Of a stretch of DNA of 64,000 nt, positions 23,079-34,994 are shown piece by piece. Positions within the stretch are counted from its first letter, which is position 1; each line of letters begins with the position of its first letter. The DNA lies in the NCBI GenBank assembly GCA_037974665.1, contig CM075782.1:39794851-39858850 (forward strand), written 5' to 3'. The notes under the pieces are model-generated. The model was not told where the DNA came from. It did not search any database and was given only the letters and a program-made list of their open reading frames with translations. Both the position numbers and the translations under genes were made by a program. The stretch comes from Ehretia macrophylla. Lineage: Eukaryota > Streptophyta > Magnoliopsida > Boraginales > Ehretiaceae.

Positions 23079-24940
23079 TTATATGAATACATAAACCATA
23101 AACAAACCACATTATTTTATTAATCATAAAGACATTACATAAAAGAAATGAAAATACAACAAAAGAAGACTATCCCCTAAACTTGGAAATACATGATTAA
23201 CTTCAATCATTCCTAATATACCTACGATCCCACTTGACTAGGAGATAAATAAAAAAAATGTAAAAGATGAAAATGCTTGCAAAATAGTACACAACCATTA
23301 AAAATTGATCGGGCATGAGAGTTCCGAACATCATTGTGTTGAATGTAGCTAAATAGAGAAATGAAAGAAATTTTTTTTTTGAGAGAGAGAGAGGAGACGG
23401 CGGTGAAGAGAAAGGAAGAGGAGAAGAAGAAAGAAAGAGGGCTTTAAACCCGTCGGTTAGGTCGTACCGCGCTCGAGCACCCTTTAAGTGCGTTCGAGCG
23501 TGATTTTTCTCGTTTCTGCCTTAAATGCTTTTGCAAATTTACAAAGTAAGAAGATATAATCTTCCTCAAAGCTATTGTCTACAAGAGTTTTTTTTTTTTA
23601 TAAAATAAAATAAGTACATGAAAAAAAAAAATACTCGAATTTTAAACCATTTAAATATCCTAAAACAAGTGTAAGAATATACAAATGAACACCGACCAAT
23701 AGTCATCTATCAAGATTCAAACCTTAAACATGCTTCCAAAATGAACAGTTGGATCCAGATTTAATTTAAGAAAATTTGAGTTTAGAATAAATTTAGAGTT
23801 CATCAACTTAACGAAGAGTTGTTCACCAGTTTGGAAGGCAACACTGGAAGCCTGGGAAAAGCAAAAATAGGATCCCAACCCTATTTTAGTTTCATACCTA
23901 TGCAGCAAAGTAAACCACATCCGAACACCAAGTGAATGGCATTAAAATCTGGAAAGTAAATCTACTCGCCATAGCGTATGAACTGGCCAAAACAGAGGTG
24001 ATGAATCATGTATCACTTACCCCTCAGAATGGTATAAGTTATCTTTCTCTCAAATACCATGAGAGCCACTATTTCCATAACGGTGGAAAAAGACCTCCTA
24101 ACGTTGAAGTTAACGCCAATTTAAAGCTAATTGGTAACCAAACGACAATATCTAGGACAAACCTTGGAATGTTACCACCACGAGATCCTAGATTACCCAG
24201 AGATCACTTGGGTTCATGTGAGGCACACACCCTAGTACAAACAACACCCTGTTTTATCCTCAATCAGTCACTACCGAATGTTGTCACTATATACCCATCC
24301 TCTCACCCATTTAGGATGAGTGCGTCACATAAATTGTTAGAGTTTTTCCTTCTAACCGGGAATGGGTACTGGAACCATTTAATGTCAGCCAGCAAGACAT
24401 GCACACACAGTTAAGTGCCGTAGTTTAACGCCTTTGGTCAATTTTTTTTTTTAAATAATAATATATTAAAATCAAGGGACTAGCTCTTCCAGAGATTTCT
24501 GTGTTCACGCCATCTAGTACTTTCCTTCGGCACTCACATGGGGCCACAGCCAGTTCCACAGGGTCAAGAGCAAGACAGTGGGATTTTACGTTACAGACAA
24601 TACCGTCTGGTGAATACTCTCACTCCTAACTACCTTATCAAGTAATGCCCAAACAAACCTTAAACTACATTAAGCCGGTGGAGTGGCAAGTACTGTTAGA
24701 CAGAGTTGCACTGGTCAGACAACCGCACACAGAAAACGTACAGTGACCACTAGTATCATGACAATTATACATTTATGAGTGTTTCTCAGGGTTAAGACCC
24801 AAACTACTTTAAGCTAGAGAAAGGCTCATTTAGTATTAATAAAAAAATAAAAAGAATAAAAATAAAATTAAAAATCCTAGGTTGCCTCCTAGGAGCGCTA
24901 AGTTTAACGTCTTCAGCCAGACAGAATTACTTTGAAATTG
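22108..24940 (-). other. Athila spacer between integrase and third ORF
   Basis: About 2.8 kb without credible coding potential. It holds (TA)n tracts at 22159-22210 and 23042-23076, a G-rich block at 22803-22819, a near-perfect hairpin at 22849-22877, a GA-rich stretch around 23380-23450 and two CGCTCGAGCG-type palindromic words (22887-22896 and around 23470-23505). Long pol-ORF3 spacers are usual in Athila elements. Confidence 0.7.
22849..22877. repeat. Hairpin with 13-bp perfect arms
   Basis: AATCGGGGCTTAT, three-base loop GTT, ATAAGCCCCGATT. It is GC-rich in an AT-rich setting and directly follows a G-rich block. It could be a structured element of the ORF3 leader RNA; this is speculation. 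Confidence 0.9.
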
Positions 24941-26114
24941 TTACTCTGCAGGGATTGGATTCTTAAGTTCAATTGACTCTTCACCCCAATTCTTTAACTG
25001 GATCGCTGGTTTTAGCCTTTGTCCATTTACAAACATAGTTTTCCCATTTGTTTTATCTTTTATCTTGACAACCCCAGACGGAAAAACTTGTTCAACCTTA
25101 AATGGTCCATCCCACCTAGACCTCAATTTTCCTGGAAACAATCGTAACTTAGAATTAAATAACTACACATCTTCTCCAGGAACAAATGACTTACGAATAA
25201 TCATTTTATCATGCGTTCTCTTCATTTTCTCACTGTAAATCTTGGCATTCTCGTATGCCTCTAAACGCATTTCTTCAATTTTATTTAGATGGAATAACCT
25301 GTTTTTACCAGCTTTCTGCAAGTCAAAATTCACATTTCTAATTGCCCAAAAAGCCTTATGTTGTAACTCAACAGGTAAATGACATGCTTTTCCATAAACT
25401 AAACGAAAAGGTGACATTCCTATAGGAGTTTTATATGCAGTTCTATATGCCCAAAGTGCATCATTCAATCGAGTGGACCAATCCTTCCTATCAGGTCTAA
25501 CTGTCTTCTCAAGGATTGATTTAATTTTCCTATTAGAAACCTCAACCTGTTCACTAGTTTGTGGGTGATATGGAGTTGCAACCTTATGAATGACTGAGTA
25601 TTTCTTCAACAATTTTTCAAAAGTTCAGTGAATGAAATGACTTCCACCGTCACTAATGATGGCTCGTGGAATTCCAAATCGACAGAAAATGTTTTCTTTT
25701 ATAAATTTCATCACAACAGTGTGCTTATGTCCTTGTTGCAATTGCTTCAATCCATTTAAACACATAATCAACACCAACCAAAATGTATTGAAAACCAAAT
25801 GAGATGAGGAAAGGACCCATGAAATCAATACCCCAAACATCAAAAAGTTCACAAACCACGATAGGATTTAAGGGCATCATATCCCTTTTTCCCATGTTAC
25901 ATATCTTTTGGCATCTTTCACATACCTTGCAAAACTCATGAGTGTCCTTGATTAATGTGGGCCAATAAAACCCACTTTGCAGAACTTTGATAGTTGTCCG
26001 TCGTCCTCCAAAGTGTCCCCCACATTCCTGCGAATGACAAAATGACATGATGCTTAGCTGTTCAGACTTGGGTACACATCTATGAATAATTTGATCATAA
26101 CAAATACGGAACAA
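24941..26114 (-). pseudogene. pol: Athila integrase
   Basis: Minus strand. The zinc module is intact (CHSQECGGHFGGRRT, then FCKVCERCQ), followed by the catalytic core: GIDFMGPF (Asp), AIISDGGSHF (Asp) and [15 protein letters not shown] (Glu), then [20 protein letters not shown] and a C-terminal part ending LRSRWDGPFKVEQVFPSG. Breaks at about 25850, 25620 and 25150 split it. It is the DNA-joining enzyme of the element. Confidence 0.92.
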
Positions 26115-27595
26115 ATGAGGATCCTCCCAGAAATAATGCTTTGCAATTGAGAAAAATCGATCTCTCTCAGCCTTGTTCCACTCCTTGGTATTTTACCAAC
26201 TGCAAGATAATTCACAATATGAGCATGCCAAGGAAGTTTAGGAGTAAAAATTAACAGTAACTGTTCATTAGGAAATGTATCTCTCAGGGGTAACTCATTT
26301 TCTGTTTATTTAGTTAAATCAAATTCTTGAATTAATAACAACCATCGAATAAGCCTAGGTTTAGCATCTTTCTTTTCCAACAAGTATCTTAATGCCGAGT
26401 GGTCAGAATAAATGATTATTTTTTACCCTAACACATAAGGCTGAAATTTTTCTAATGCAAAAACTACAGCAAACAATTCTTTCTCTGTGGTGGTATAGTT
26501 TTTCTGGGCATCATCTAAAGTTCGGCTGGCATAATAGATCACACAAGGAACTCGATCCTTGCGTTAACCTAATACAGCTCCTATGGCATAATCCGAAGCA
26601 TCACACATAATTTCAAAAGGAAGAGAGTAATCTGGTGGTTGAATCACTGGAGCAGTGGAAAGTGCATTTTTCAGTGTTTCAAAAGCAGTAACACATTTTT
26701 CATCAAATTGGAATGGAGTATCCTGTGCCAACAAATTTGATAAAGGTCTAGCAATTTTACTAAAATCCTTTATAAATCGTCGGTAAAAACCAGCATGTCC
26801 AAGGAACGATCTCACCTGTTTAACAGTTGTTGGAGGGGGCAAATCAGAAATAATATCAACCTTAGCTTTATCAACCCAAACTCCTTTCTTGGATAGAATG
26901 TGTCCGAGAACAATTCCCTCTTGAACCATGAAATGACTTTTCTCCCAACTAAGTATGAGATTAGATTCCTGACATCTTTTCAGCACCAAAGAAAGATTAT
27001 TCAAACAAGTGTCAAATGAAGAGCCAAAGATAGAAAAATCATCCATAAAGACTTCAACAAATTCATCCATCATATCAGTGAACATAGATATCATGCAGCG
27101 TTGAAAAGTGGCTGGTGCATTATAGAGGCCAAAAGGCATTCTTCTATAAGCAAACATGCCAAAAGGACATGCAAAAGTTGTCTTTTCCTGATCTTCAAGG
27201 TCCACAGGGATCTGATTGTATCCCGAGTACTCGTCAAGAAAACAGTAATAACCTTGTCCTGCCAACCTGTCCAAAATTTGATCAATGAATGGTAAAGGAA
27301 AATGATCCTTTCTTGTTGCAGCATTGAGTTTCCTATAATCAATACACACACGCCATCCAGTTGTGGTGCGGGTAGGTACCAATTCACCTTTATCATTTGT
27401 CACCACAGTGATTCCTGATTTCTTAGGTATAACCTGTATAGGACTAACCCATTGACTATCTGAAATAGGATAAATGATACCTGCATCTAACAACTTCACT
27501 ATTTCCTTCTTTACAACTTCCCTCATGTTCGGGTTCAGCTTACGTTGCATCTCTCTAGATGTCTTGGCTCCATCTTCCAAATTAATCTTATGCAT
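26115..27595 (-). pseudogene. pol: Athila reverse transcriptase and RNase H
   Basis: From 27595 on the minus strand: REVVKKEIVKLLDAGIIYPI, WVSPIQVIPKK, CIDYRKLNAATRKDHFPLPF, FACPFGMFAYRRMPFGLYNA, and the active site VFMDDFSIFG (F-M-D-D instead of Y-x-D-D, usual in Athila). RVT thumb LGHAGFYRRFIKDFS follows. The frame stops at 26564-26566 (TAA, CAA expected) inside RNase H; reading on gives VIYYASRTLDDAQKNYTTTEKE and [16 protein letters not shown] with another stop between. RNase H motifs are present, so only point mutations inactivate it. Confidence 0.93.
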
Positions 27596-27634
27596 GCAAA
27601 AAGGGGGATCTATTCCTTTAAGGTCTGCAACAGT

Positions 27635-28732
27635 CTAGCCTAACGCTTCCTTATTCTTAGACAATACATCTACAAGTTTAGCTTCCTGTTCCAAAGAAAG
27701 GTTAGAAGCAACAATAGCTGGAAGTGTATGATCTGCCCCTAGAAAAACATACTTGAGATAACTAGGAAGTTGCTTCGGTTCCAACTCAGGAGGAGATTGT
27801 ATAGAAGGAAGCATGGGTTCTTTAGAAAGAGTCAATCATGGTTCTATTGCACAAACTTGATGTTTTTCATCAAATCTTAAATTGCTTTCTAAAAATTCAT
27901 CAGATTCCTCCTCAAACCTACTCATCACTACTTCATCATCATTCAAAGTATTCTCCAAAAAATCTTTTTGCATAAGACTAAGAAAAGACTCTTCAATTAA
28001 TGGATAAATCTTATCAAGAATAAAACATTCAAGACCATCATCTCCATCTGCAAACCTAGCAGCATTAGCAACATTCAGCTTTACCTTAATATCTCCAAAT
28101 GTAAACTCCAATTCTCCAGTTGCACAGTGATTTTTTGCATTAGCTGTTGCTAAAAATGGTCTCCCTAATATAACTGGAGTTTGGAACTTTTGAATTTCTC
28201 CTGGTTCCATATCTAGCACAACAAAATTCACAGGAAAATAAAATTCATCAACCTTTATCAACACATCTTCAATCATGCCCCTAGGAATTCTAAGCGATCT
28301 ATCAGCCAGTTGAAGGGTGACAGGAGTAGGTTTAAATTCTCCTATATCTAACTGCTCAAAAAGATTAAAGGGGAGAAGATTCACACTAGCTCCTAAATCA
28401 AGAAGGGCACGATCTACACAATGATTACCAATATAGCAAGGAATGATAAATGCACCTGGATCTTTCAATTTTGGTGGAACATGAGAAGTAAGAATGCTGC
28501 TTACCTTTTCAGTCAATCTTACTTTGTTTGATATCAAAGCTGAATTCCTTCTTTTCTGAGTGCATAAATCCTTAAGAAACTTTGCATAAGCAGGAATTTG
28601 CCTGATGATTTCTAACAGAGGTAAATTGATTTTAACTTGCTTAAAGGTTTCAAGCATTTCTTCCATTTTTGAATCTTTATTAGGTGGATTACCTAATGCC
28701 TGTGGAAAGGGTGCTTTGGGACTCAGTGTCAA
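27635..28732 (-). pseudogene. Athila retroviral-type protease region
   Basis: Frame 28732-27836 contains the aspartic protease site ALLDLGASVNLLPF and VILGRPFLATANA, a fold element of retropepsins. D-L-G instead of D-T/S-G is usual in Athila. A second open part (27835-27635) links to the reverse transcriptase. The protease would cut the element polyprotein. Confidence 0.9.
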
Positions 28733-28752
28733 TAGAATATTTTCATGTAAAA

Positions 28753-30250
28753 TTAAAGTTTCAGGTTATTTGCAGTTTCTTTTGATGAATCAACAGTAAC
28801 TTGAGACTTAGCTTTTTGCTTTGCAAGTCTTGCATTTTCGTAAGCTTCGACACTTACCTTGTTATCAACTTTCTTACCACTTCGCAATGTAGTGACAACT
28901 TGAAGATCCTCCACTATTTTACTTGTAGATACTACATGGGCCTTACCTTTTGGGTTTCCATCAGGTTGAGCAGGGACTGTTCCATCTTCCGTTTTCTGAA
29001 TTGTGTTAGCTAATTGCCCAATTTGTCTTTCCAAGTTGGCAATTGCCTTTGTATGTGTACTTACCAGTTGCATAGTTGGTTCCCAGTTGTGAAGCTTTTT
29101 CAAAACCTGTCCTTCAAAAGTAGTCCCATAAGAATTGGAACCTGAATTAGAGCTCGTAGGTACCTGTCCTTATGGAACTGAATGAAATCCTGGAGGATAG
29201 CTTCTTGGTCTTTGTTGTTGAACATCTTCCCGATTCTAATCCCACTGAAAATTTGGATGATCTCGTGTACCTGGATTATAAGTGTTAGAGAATGGATCAT
29301 AATTACGGGGATATCTATAAGCAGCACAAGCTTGCTCTGAAATTGAATTGGGATTTGATGCAAGAACACCTTCACCTGAATCAACTACATGCAATGATTC
29401 TTTCCTTTTAACCATTTTTTCCAATGCAAGAGTTAGATTTTCAATCTTTGATGTCAAAGAATTATAATCATTTGATCCTACACTTTTTCTCTTTTCTCTA
29501 GATGAAGTTGCACGCTTTCGTGAATTGTTGCTCAATTTTATGAACAAGCTGAATCGAGCAAAATTTTATTATGCTCATTTAACCCTTGATAGAAATTCTA
29601 AGCTAATTGCCAATCTGGAATACTGTGGTGTGGACATTCATAAGTTAAGGTTTCAAATATGTCCCAACTCTCATGAAGTGCCTCTCCAGGTAACTGAGAA
29701 AAATTATTTAATTGATTCCTACATTCATTGGTTTTGAAGAAGAGTAAAATCTTTCAAGAAATTCTCTTTGCAATTGATCCCAAGAAGTAATAGAACCAGA
29801 TCGTAATCTGTAAAGCCAATTTTGTGCTTGACCCATTAAAGAGTAAGGAAACAATCTCAATTTAACAACCTCTTTTGAGGCAGTTCTAGTATTGATCGAT
29901 CTGCATGTATTAACAAAAGTATTAATGTGATCATACGGATTTTTATTAGAAAGACCGTGGAACAAGGGAAGCATTGAAATCATGTGAGACTTTATTTTAA
30001 AACCATCATCAGTTTCAGGTAAGGCGATAGATCGTGGAGGAACATAATCTTGTGGTGTGGAAAAATCTTTTATGCTCCTCCTCACATTTCCTACTTCTCT
30101 ACCTTCAACTTGATCCTGATTTTGGTTTTGATTCGGATGTTGATCAGCCATGATTAGAAAAGTTCGTGCTTTGATTCTGGATTTAAAGGTTTTCTCAATT
30201 TCTGAATCCAATACAAAGATGGGTGGTTTTAAAGATCTCCGACCATGCAT
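28753..30250 (-). pseudogene. gag: Athila gag
   Basis: From 30250 on the minus strand, the capsid domain reads FHGLSNKNPYDHINTFVNTC, VKLRLFPYSLMGQAQNWLYR, SWDQLQREFLERFYSS. Frameshifts near 29710 and 29240 and a stop near 29100 split it from a coiled-coil part (LERQIGQLANTIQK) and VTTLRSGKKVDN at the C-terminal end. The start could be MADQHPNQ (about 30151) rather than 30250. Its product forms virus-like particles. Confidence 0.9.
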
Positions 30251-30404
30251 ACAAACTTAAAACTCAAAAAGATGAATGAAAATGAAATATAGTCTATATA
30301 CAAAAACAAGATTAAATAAAATAAGAACTAAAATCTAAAATATATATACATAATAATACATATATACATAAATTAAAGTCTTACCTTTTTTAATGAACAC
30401 CAAT

Positions 30405-30421
30405 CCCAGGCAACGGCGCCA
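30405..30421 (-). promoter_or_regulatory. Athila primer-binding site
   Basis: Minus strand TGGCGCCGTTGCCTGGG, six bases from the LTR that starts at 30427 on the plus strand. It matches the class of site assigned to tRNA-Asp in Athila elements. Confidence 0.85.
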
Positions 30422-30426
30422 AATTT

Positions 30427-32056
30427 TGATCGCGTCATTTTGCCCTCAAAAATAGTAAGGTTAACTGATTGAAAATATTTCTTACCTTGAATTACCTCTA
30501 TTTGTGGCGAGTAGAGGGTCGATCCACGGAGATTGGGTTATCAAGTTAAGTTAAGTCCTTAATATAGAATTGTTTGACTATCTCCCGTCACGGATAAGTT
30601 TGATTAAGTTCAAAAGTCCAAAAGTACGGAAGTACGGAAGTACGAAAAATTAAGTCCAAGAGATGTCCACAAAATGTCCAAAGATACGGTAGTAACAAGG
30701 TCCAAAAGTGAATTAATCAAAAGTGCTAAATTAAATAATCACAACACTCAACACAAAAAATCCAAAGGGTTAATGATTCGGGGTGGTTATAGCTCGGTAT
30801 ACGCAAGTACAAAGTTATTGATTCAGATTAAAAGTTAAGTCCTTCAGAAATAGGGCTACAAGCTCCCACTACTGAAATGAGCATTTAATTACGTAAGTGA
30901 TAAGATTAATTAATTAACAAGACTGGATGTGTTGGTACAACCTAACGATTTTCAATCTCTCAATTAATCTTTCACTTATGTAACTTGGAGGTGTTGGTAC
31001 AACCAGACTAGAATCCATCCGAGGTAGTCTCGTATTGCCACTGGTTTACAAAACTGGGCGTATATATACTTTCAATTAAATATAACATAACTACAAGTAT
31101 ATGTATAATTAATCAAAGAATAATTAGAAATAGAAATACGAGACTTTAATAAATCTGAATCACAACATATGTACAAGAGTAACCTCACACGTACCACCCC
31201 GAATCTCGGGTCTAGTGTGCCATAATAAACTGTAAAGTACAAGAAATCATAACGAAAACCAAAATAAAAGAATACTTATCGTGTTGAATGGATTTCGATA
31301 GACCGGTATGATTTCGGTATGATGATGGCTCACTAGACCTTCCCTTTTGGGATTAAAACTTTGCACACAACTCAGAATAATAACTAAAGCACTCAAACAC
31401 AAGAGCAAAATCTAAGCTAAGAAGAGAAAATGGTACAAGGAAAATGAAATGAGGAATGGAGTATTTATAGAGAAATTTTGGCACTATTCACAAGTACTAT
31501 TCAAACCATGATATCATCATTTTGTCAGCGTGATGTCATTTGCCTAGGTCATCATTATGTCAGCATGATGTCATTCGCCTAGGTCATTATTGTATTAGCG
31601 TGATGTCAGCGAAGATACTATTCACACGTTGAGTTTAATATTCATGCGTTGACTTCGACTTTTATTATTCACCCGTTGACTTTGACTTTGACAAAAAGTT
31701 AACTTTGACTTTGACCAAAAGTTGACTTTGACTTTGACTATTTACCCGTTGACTTTGACTTTAACCAAAAAGTTGACCAAGGCTACTTCAAGGTTTTTCA
31801 GCGTCCTGAATCCGTTTTCGCACTCCGTTTGGTCAAATTCAATCTCGATTTGCTCGTTTCAAAGTCGTTCTACCTTCCTCCTTCAGTATTGCACCGAAAA
31901 TTCACTTCAAAAGTTGGCTTTTGTGGCCATTTTTGCTATTTCTTCTTCAGAACCTATATTGCATTAAATTTGTGTAAAATATACAATTAAGTTTGAAATA
32001 ATAATGCAATATACATGATTTAATGGGTTAAAGTTACTAAAAATACGGATTTATCA
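30427..32056 (-). repeat. 5' LTR of the nested Athila element
   Basis: 1630 bp. Contains the variable repeats of GTTGACTTTGAC around 31620-31760 and imperfect copies of GTCAGCGTGATGTCATTCGCC at 31515-31610 that explain its greater length than the left LTR. TGATCGCGTC start and TTTATCA end match the left copy. Confidence 0.93.
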
Positions 32057-33242
32057 ATACTCCCCTCCAAGTAGTCCATGATTGGTTTGGTCCAATCTGA
32101 GCTTAAATTGAGCTCGGCTACAGCCTGCACCCCCAACTGGATACTTGGTTCGGATACTTCTTTCACATGGACCAGGGCAGGTCGGCTCTCGCCCAAGGCC
32201 AACCTGGACAGAGCGTCAGCCTTCATAGTCTCATCCCTCGGAATTTGCTGTATCGTGAACCTTTTGAGCCTTGAGATCAAATCCTTGACTTTGTTGAGGT
32301 AGGCCAGCATAGTATTGTTTTTGGCTTCAAACTCTCCCAACATCTGACTAGAAACCAATTGAGAGTCGGTGCTCAGGTCGACTGTCTGTGCCCCGAGTTG
32401 AGCTGCAATTTTCAACCCCGCAATCACCGCTTCGTACTCAGCTTCATTGTTGGACGCCGGAAAGGTGAACTTGAGGGAGTATTAGTGCTCATGCCGGGTT
32501 GGGTCGAGGATGACCACCCCAGCTCCGCTCCCAGACTTCCCGAGGCCCCATCTACATGAACCTTCCACACATCTTCTAGGTCATGCTCGGCTCGGCCAGT
32601 GCATTCCACTACAAAGTCTGCGATGGCTTGGGCTTTGATGGCTGTTCTGGGCTGGTAGGTGATGTCAAATTGACTCAGCTCAGCTGCCTATTTCAACAGC
32701 CTACCCGACGCCTCCGGCTTATGCATGATGGACTTGAGTGGGGCATCCATCACGACCTTAATTGGATGAGCATCAAAGTATGGCTTCAACTTTCTTACTG
32801 CTGTGATGAGCGCGAGGGCGAGTTTTTCCAAGGAGGAGTACTTCACCTCGGCCCATTGCAATGTCTTGCTGAAATAATAGACCGGCTTCTGCTCCTTCCC
32901 TTCTTCAAGTACCAGTGCCTCTGCCACTGCTGTCCCTGAGCATGCTAAGTATAATACCAACTCCTCCCCTACCTCAGGTCGGGATAGCAGGGGTGGCGAA
33001 GCTAGATACCTTTTCAACTCCTCGAAGGCATCCTAGCATTCCATGGTCCATTCGAAATTCTTAGGACTCCTCAATATTTTGAACAGAGAAGCACACTTGT
33101 CGGCCGACCTGGACATGAATTTGCTAAGCGCCGCGACCTTGCCCACGAGCACCTGGCTGTCCTTCACGCAGGTCGGCGGTGCTAGGTCAAGTATCGCTTG
33201 AACCTTCTTCGGGTTGGCTTCTATTCCGCGGGCTGTGACCAT
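32057..33242 (-). pseudogene. pol: Tat element pol: RNase H and RT thumb
   Basis: Minus strand. From 33242: MVTARGIEANPKKVQAIL (end of RT), LVGKVAALSKFMSRSADKC, VYYFSKTLQWAEVKYSSLEK (RNase H-like region), then a Tat RNase H: WKVHVDGASGSLG, ASNNEAEYEAVIAGLKIAA, LSTDSQLV, KADALSRLALG. It ends DYLEGS at the Athila insertion, continued at 18280. Stops at 33033 and near 32687, and a frameshift near 32470, break it. Confidence 0.88.
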
Positions 33243-34090
33243 GAAGCCCAGAAACTTTCCTGCCTTGACACCGAATGTGCACTTTTAAGGGTTCAGATTT
33301 ATCCCAAAGTGCTCCATTATGACGAAGGCTTGAGCCAGGTCGGCTACATGGTCTCCTGCCCTTCTGCTCTTGACCAACATATCATCTACATAGATCTCTA
33401 TATTTCGGCCAATTTGATTTTTGAAAATCTTATTCACCATCCGAGTGTAGGTAGCTCTAGCATTCTTAAGACCAAAAGGTATGACCTCATAGTAGTAAAG
33501 ACCTTTATCGATGGTGAAGGCGGTCTTCTCTTTGTTTCTGGTGCCATCTTGATCTGGTTATAGCCTTTGAAGGCATCTATGAAAGAGAGTAGCTCGAACC
33601 CGGAGGTGGCATCCACCATCTGATCAATCCGAGGTAGGGGAAAGCAGTCATTAGGGCAGGCTTTATTGAGGTCGGTAAAATCAATACACAATCTCCATCC
33701 TCCTGAGGACTTGGTCACCAGTGCCACGTTGGATAACCAGGTTGGGTATTGGATTTCCTTTATGTGGCCGGCGTCTACCAATTTGTCCACCTCTTCTGCT
33801 ATGATTTGTTGCTTATTATAATGGAAGTGTCTGCGCTTCTGCTTTACCGGATAGTGATTTGGGTCGGCATTCAGGTGATGCTCAATCACTCCCGGGTTAA
33901 TACCTGTCATGTCAGAGGCAGACCATGCAAATATGTGTTCATTTTTTAGGAGAAATTGGCTTATACCTTTCTTGAGGTCGGCAGAGAGTTCACTCCCGAT
34001 CTTTGCTCTCTTCGTCTCGTCGGAGAGCTCCACCTCTTGAAGGTCTTCAGCTGGGCTTCCCCTCTTCGCATCCCTCTTCTCATCCGGCAA
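33243..34090 (-). pseudogene. pol: Tat element reverse transcriptase
   Basis: From 34090: WSASDMTGINPGVIEHHLN, VALVTKSSGGWRLCIDFTDL (RT motif), KACPNDCFPLPRIDQMVD, LSFIDAFKGYNQIKMAPETK. A frameshift near 33530 interrupts; the next frame gives GLKNARATYTR and the active site IYVDDMLV (around 33370-33390), partly with a stop near 33284. Catalytic residues are present, so the loss is recent in evolutionary terms. Confidence 0.88.
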
Positions 34091-34376
34091 ATCTGGTCCC
34101 CATCCAACCTGATATTTGGGACGGATGGAGCTTTCATAACATTCCTGAGCTGAGAGCTGGGCTCCGCGGATCCCTTTGAAGGTCTTTAGGGTTCACTCCC
34201 AATCTTTGCTCTCTTCGTCTCGTCATAGAGCTCCATCTCTTGAAGGTCTTCAGTTGGGCTTCCCCTCTTCGCATCCCTCTTCTCATCGGGCAAATCTGGT
34301 CCCCATCCAACCTGATATTTGGGGCGGAAGGAGTTTTCATAACATTCCCGAGCTGAGAGCTGGGCTCCGCGGATGG
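33988..34376. repeat. 203-bp partial tandem duplication within Tat pol
   Basis: Bases from 33988 (GTTCACTCCC) repeat from 34191 at a 203-bp offset, through GCTCCGCGGAT in both copies. Identity is about 90-95% by eye. 203 is not a multiple of three, so it shifts the frame. Both copies encode DEKRDAKRGSP, DETKRAKIGSE at the protease-RT junction. Confidence 0.93.
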
Positions 34377-34994
34377 TGGCCTTGCCGGCCGGGGTCAGGA
34401 ATTTCAGAGCCTGGTGATAAGTTGAAGGGACGGCCCTGAAATGGTTGAGTGCCACCCGACCTAAGATCCCATTGTAAGTAGAGTTGCAATCCATCACAAT
34501 GAAGTTGGCTTGCATCGAAACCCGCTTGTTTCCATCTTCCAGCTTCAGCGGGAGATTGATGACCCCTCATCTCGGTGGGCTTGTCCGGTGAAACCAGCCA
34601 AAGTACCCCTCAACAGCCTGAGTTGGCTCTTGTCCAACCCCATTTGCTTAAATGCTTTCAAGAATAGGACTTCTGCCGAGTTCCCAGTGTCCACCATCAG
34701 CCTCTTCACGGTGAAGTTGACTATTTCAGCGCTGATTACCATTGGGTCGTCATGGGGCAATATCACCCCCTCCAAGTCTTCTGAGGAGAAGGTGAGCTCC
34801 TCTATCTCTGGGACCGGATCCCGCGTCGGTCCATACTTCCTCCCAGCCCGAACATAACCCTTCCTGCCAACCGAGGTCTCCCCACCCGACGCCAATCCTC
34901 CTGCGATGGTCTCAATCACAGCCAAACGTCCGCCCCTAACCTGGTGCCTGGGTGGACTTCTCTCCTTATCTCTCTGATCGTGATTCCGAGTCAA
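34186..34994 (-). pseudogene. Tat element protease
   Basis: Minus strand from 34994, a polar linker (RNHDQRDKERSPPRHQVRGG), then the protease: LPHDDPMVISAEIVNFTVKR followed by active site MVDTGNSAEVLF and FKQMGLDKSQL; after a frame change near 34545 the end reads DCNSTYNGILGRVALNHFRA, AVPSTYHQALKF. The D-T-G-N-S motif is canonical. Separated from gag only by a stop. Confidence 0.88.

Larger units (their letters stand above)
18281..32056 (-). mobile_element. Complete Athila-lineage Ty3/gypsy element nested in the Tat pol
   Basis: 13,776 bp, flanked by ATACT duplications (18276-18280 and 32057-32061). LTRs are 18281-19765 and 30427-32056. The primer site TGGCGCCGTTGCCTGGG lies next to the right LTR, so it reads on the minus strand: gag, protease, RT, RNase H, integrase, a long spacer, and a third ORF before the 3' LTR. 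An ORF after pol plus the RT (VFMDDFSIFG) and gag sequences indicate the Athila group. The LTRs differ by a few percent plus indels, consistent with insertion after the Tat element. Every gene carries stops or frameshifts. A third-ORF product is called 'env-like' in some Athila elements, but no membrane protein features are visible here. Confidence 0.94.

Noticed and set aside
23932-24414. 160-codon plus-strand frame inside the Athila spacer
   Set aside because: No recognisable domain, odd composition, opposite to the element strand and outside its expected gene order.
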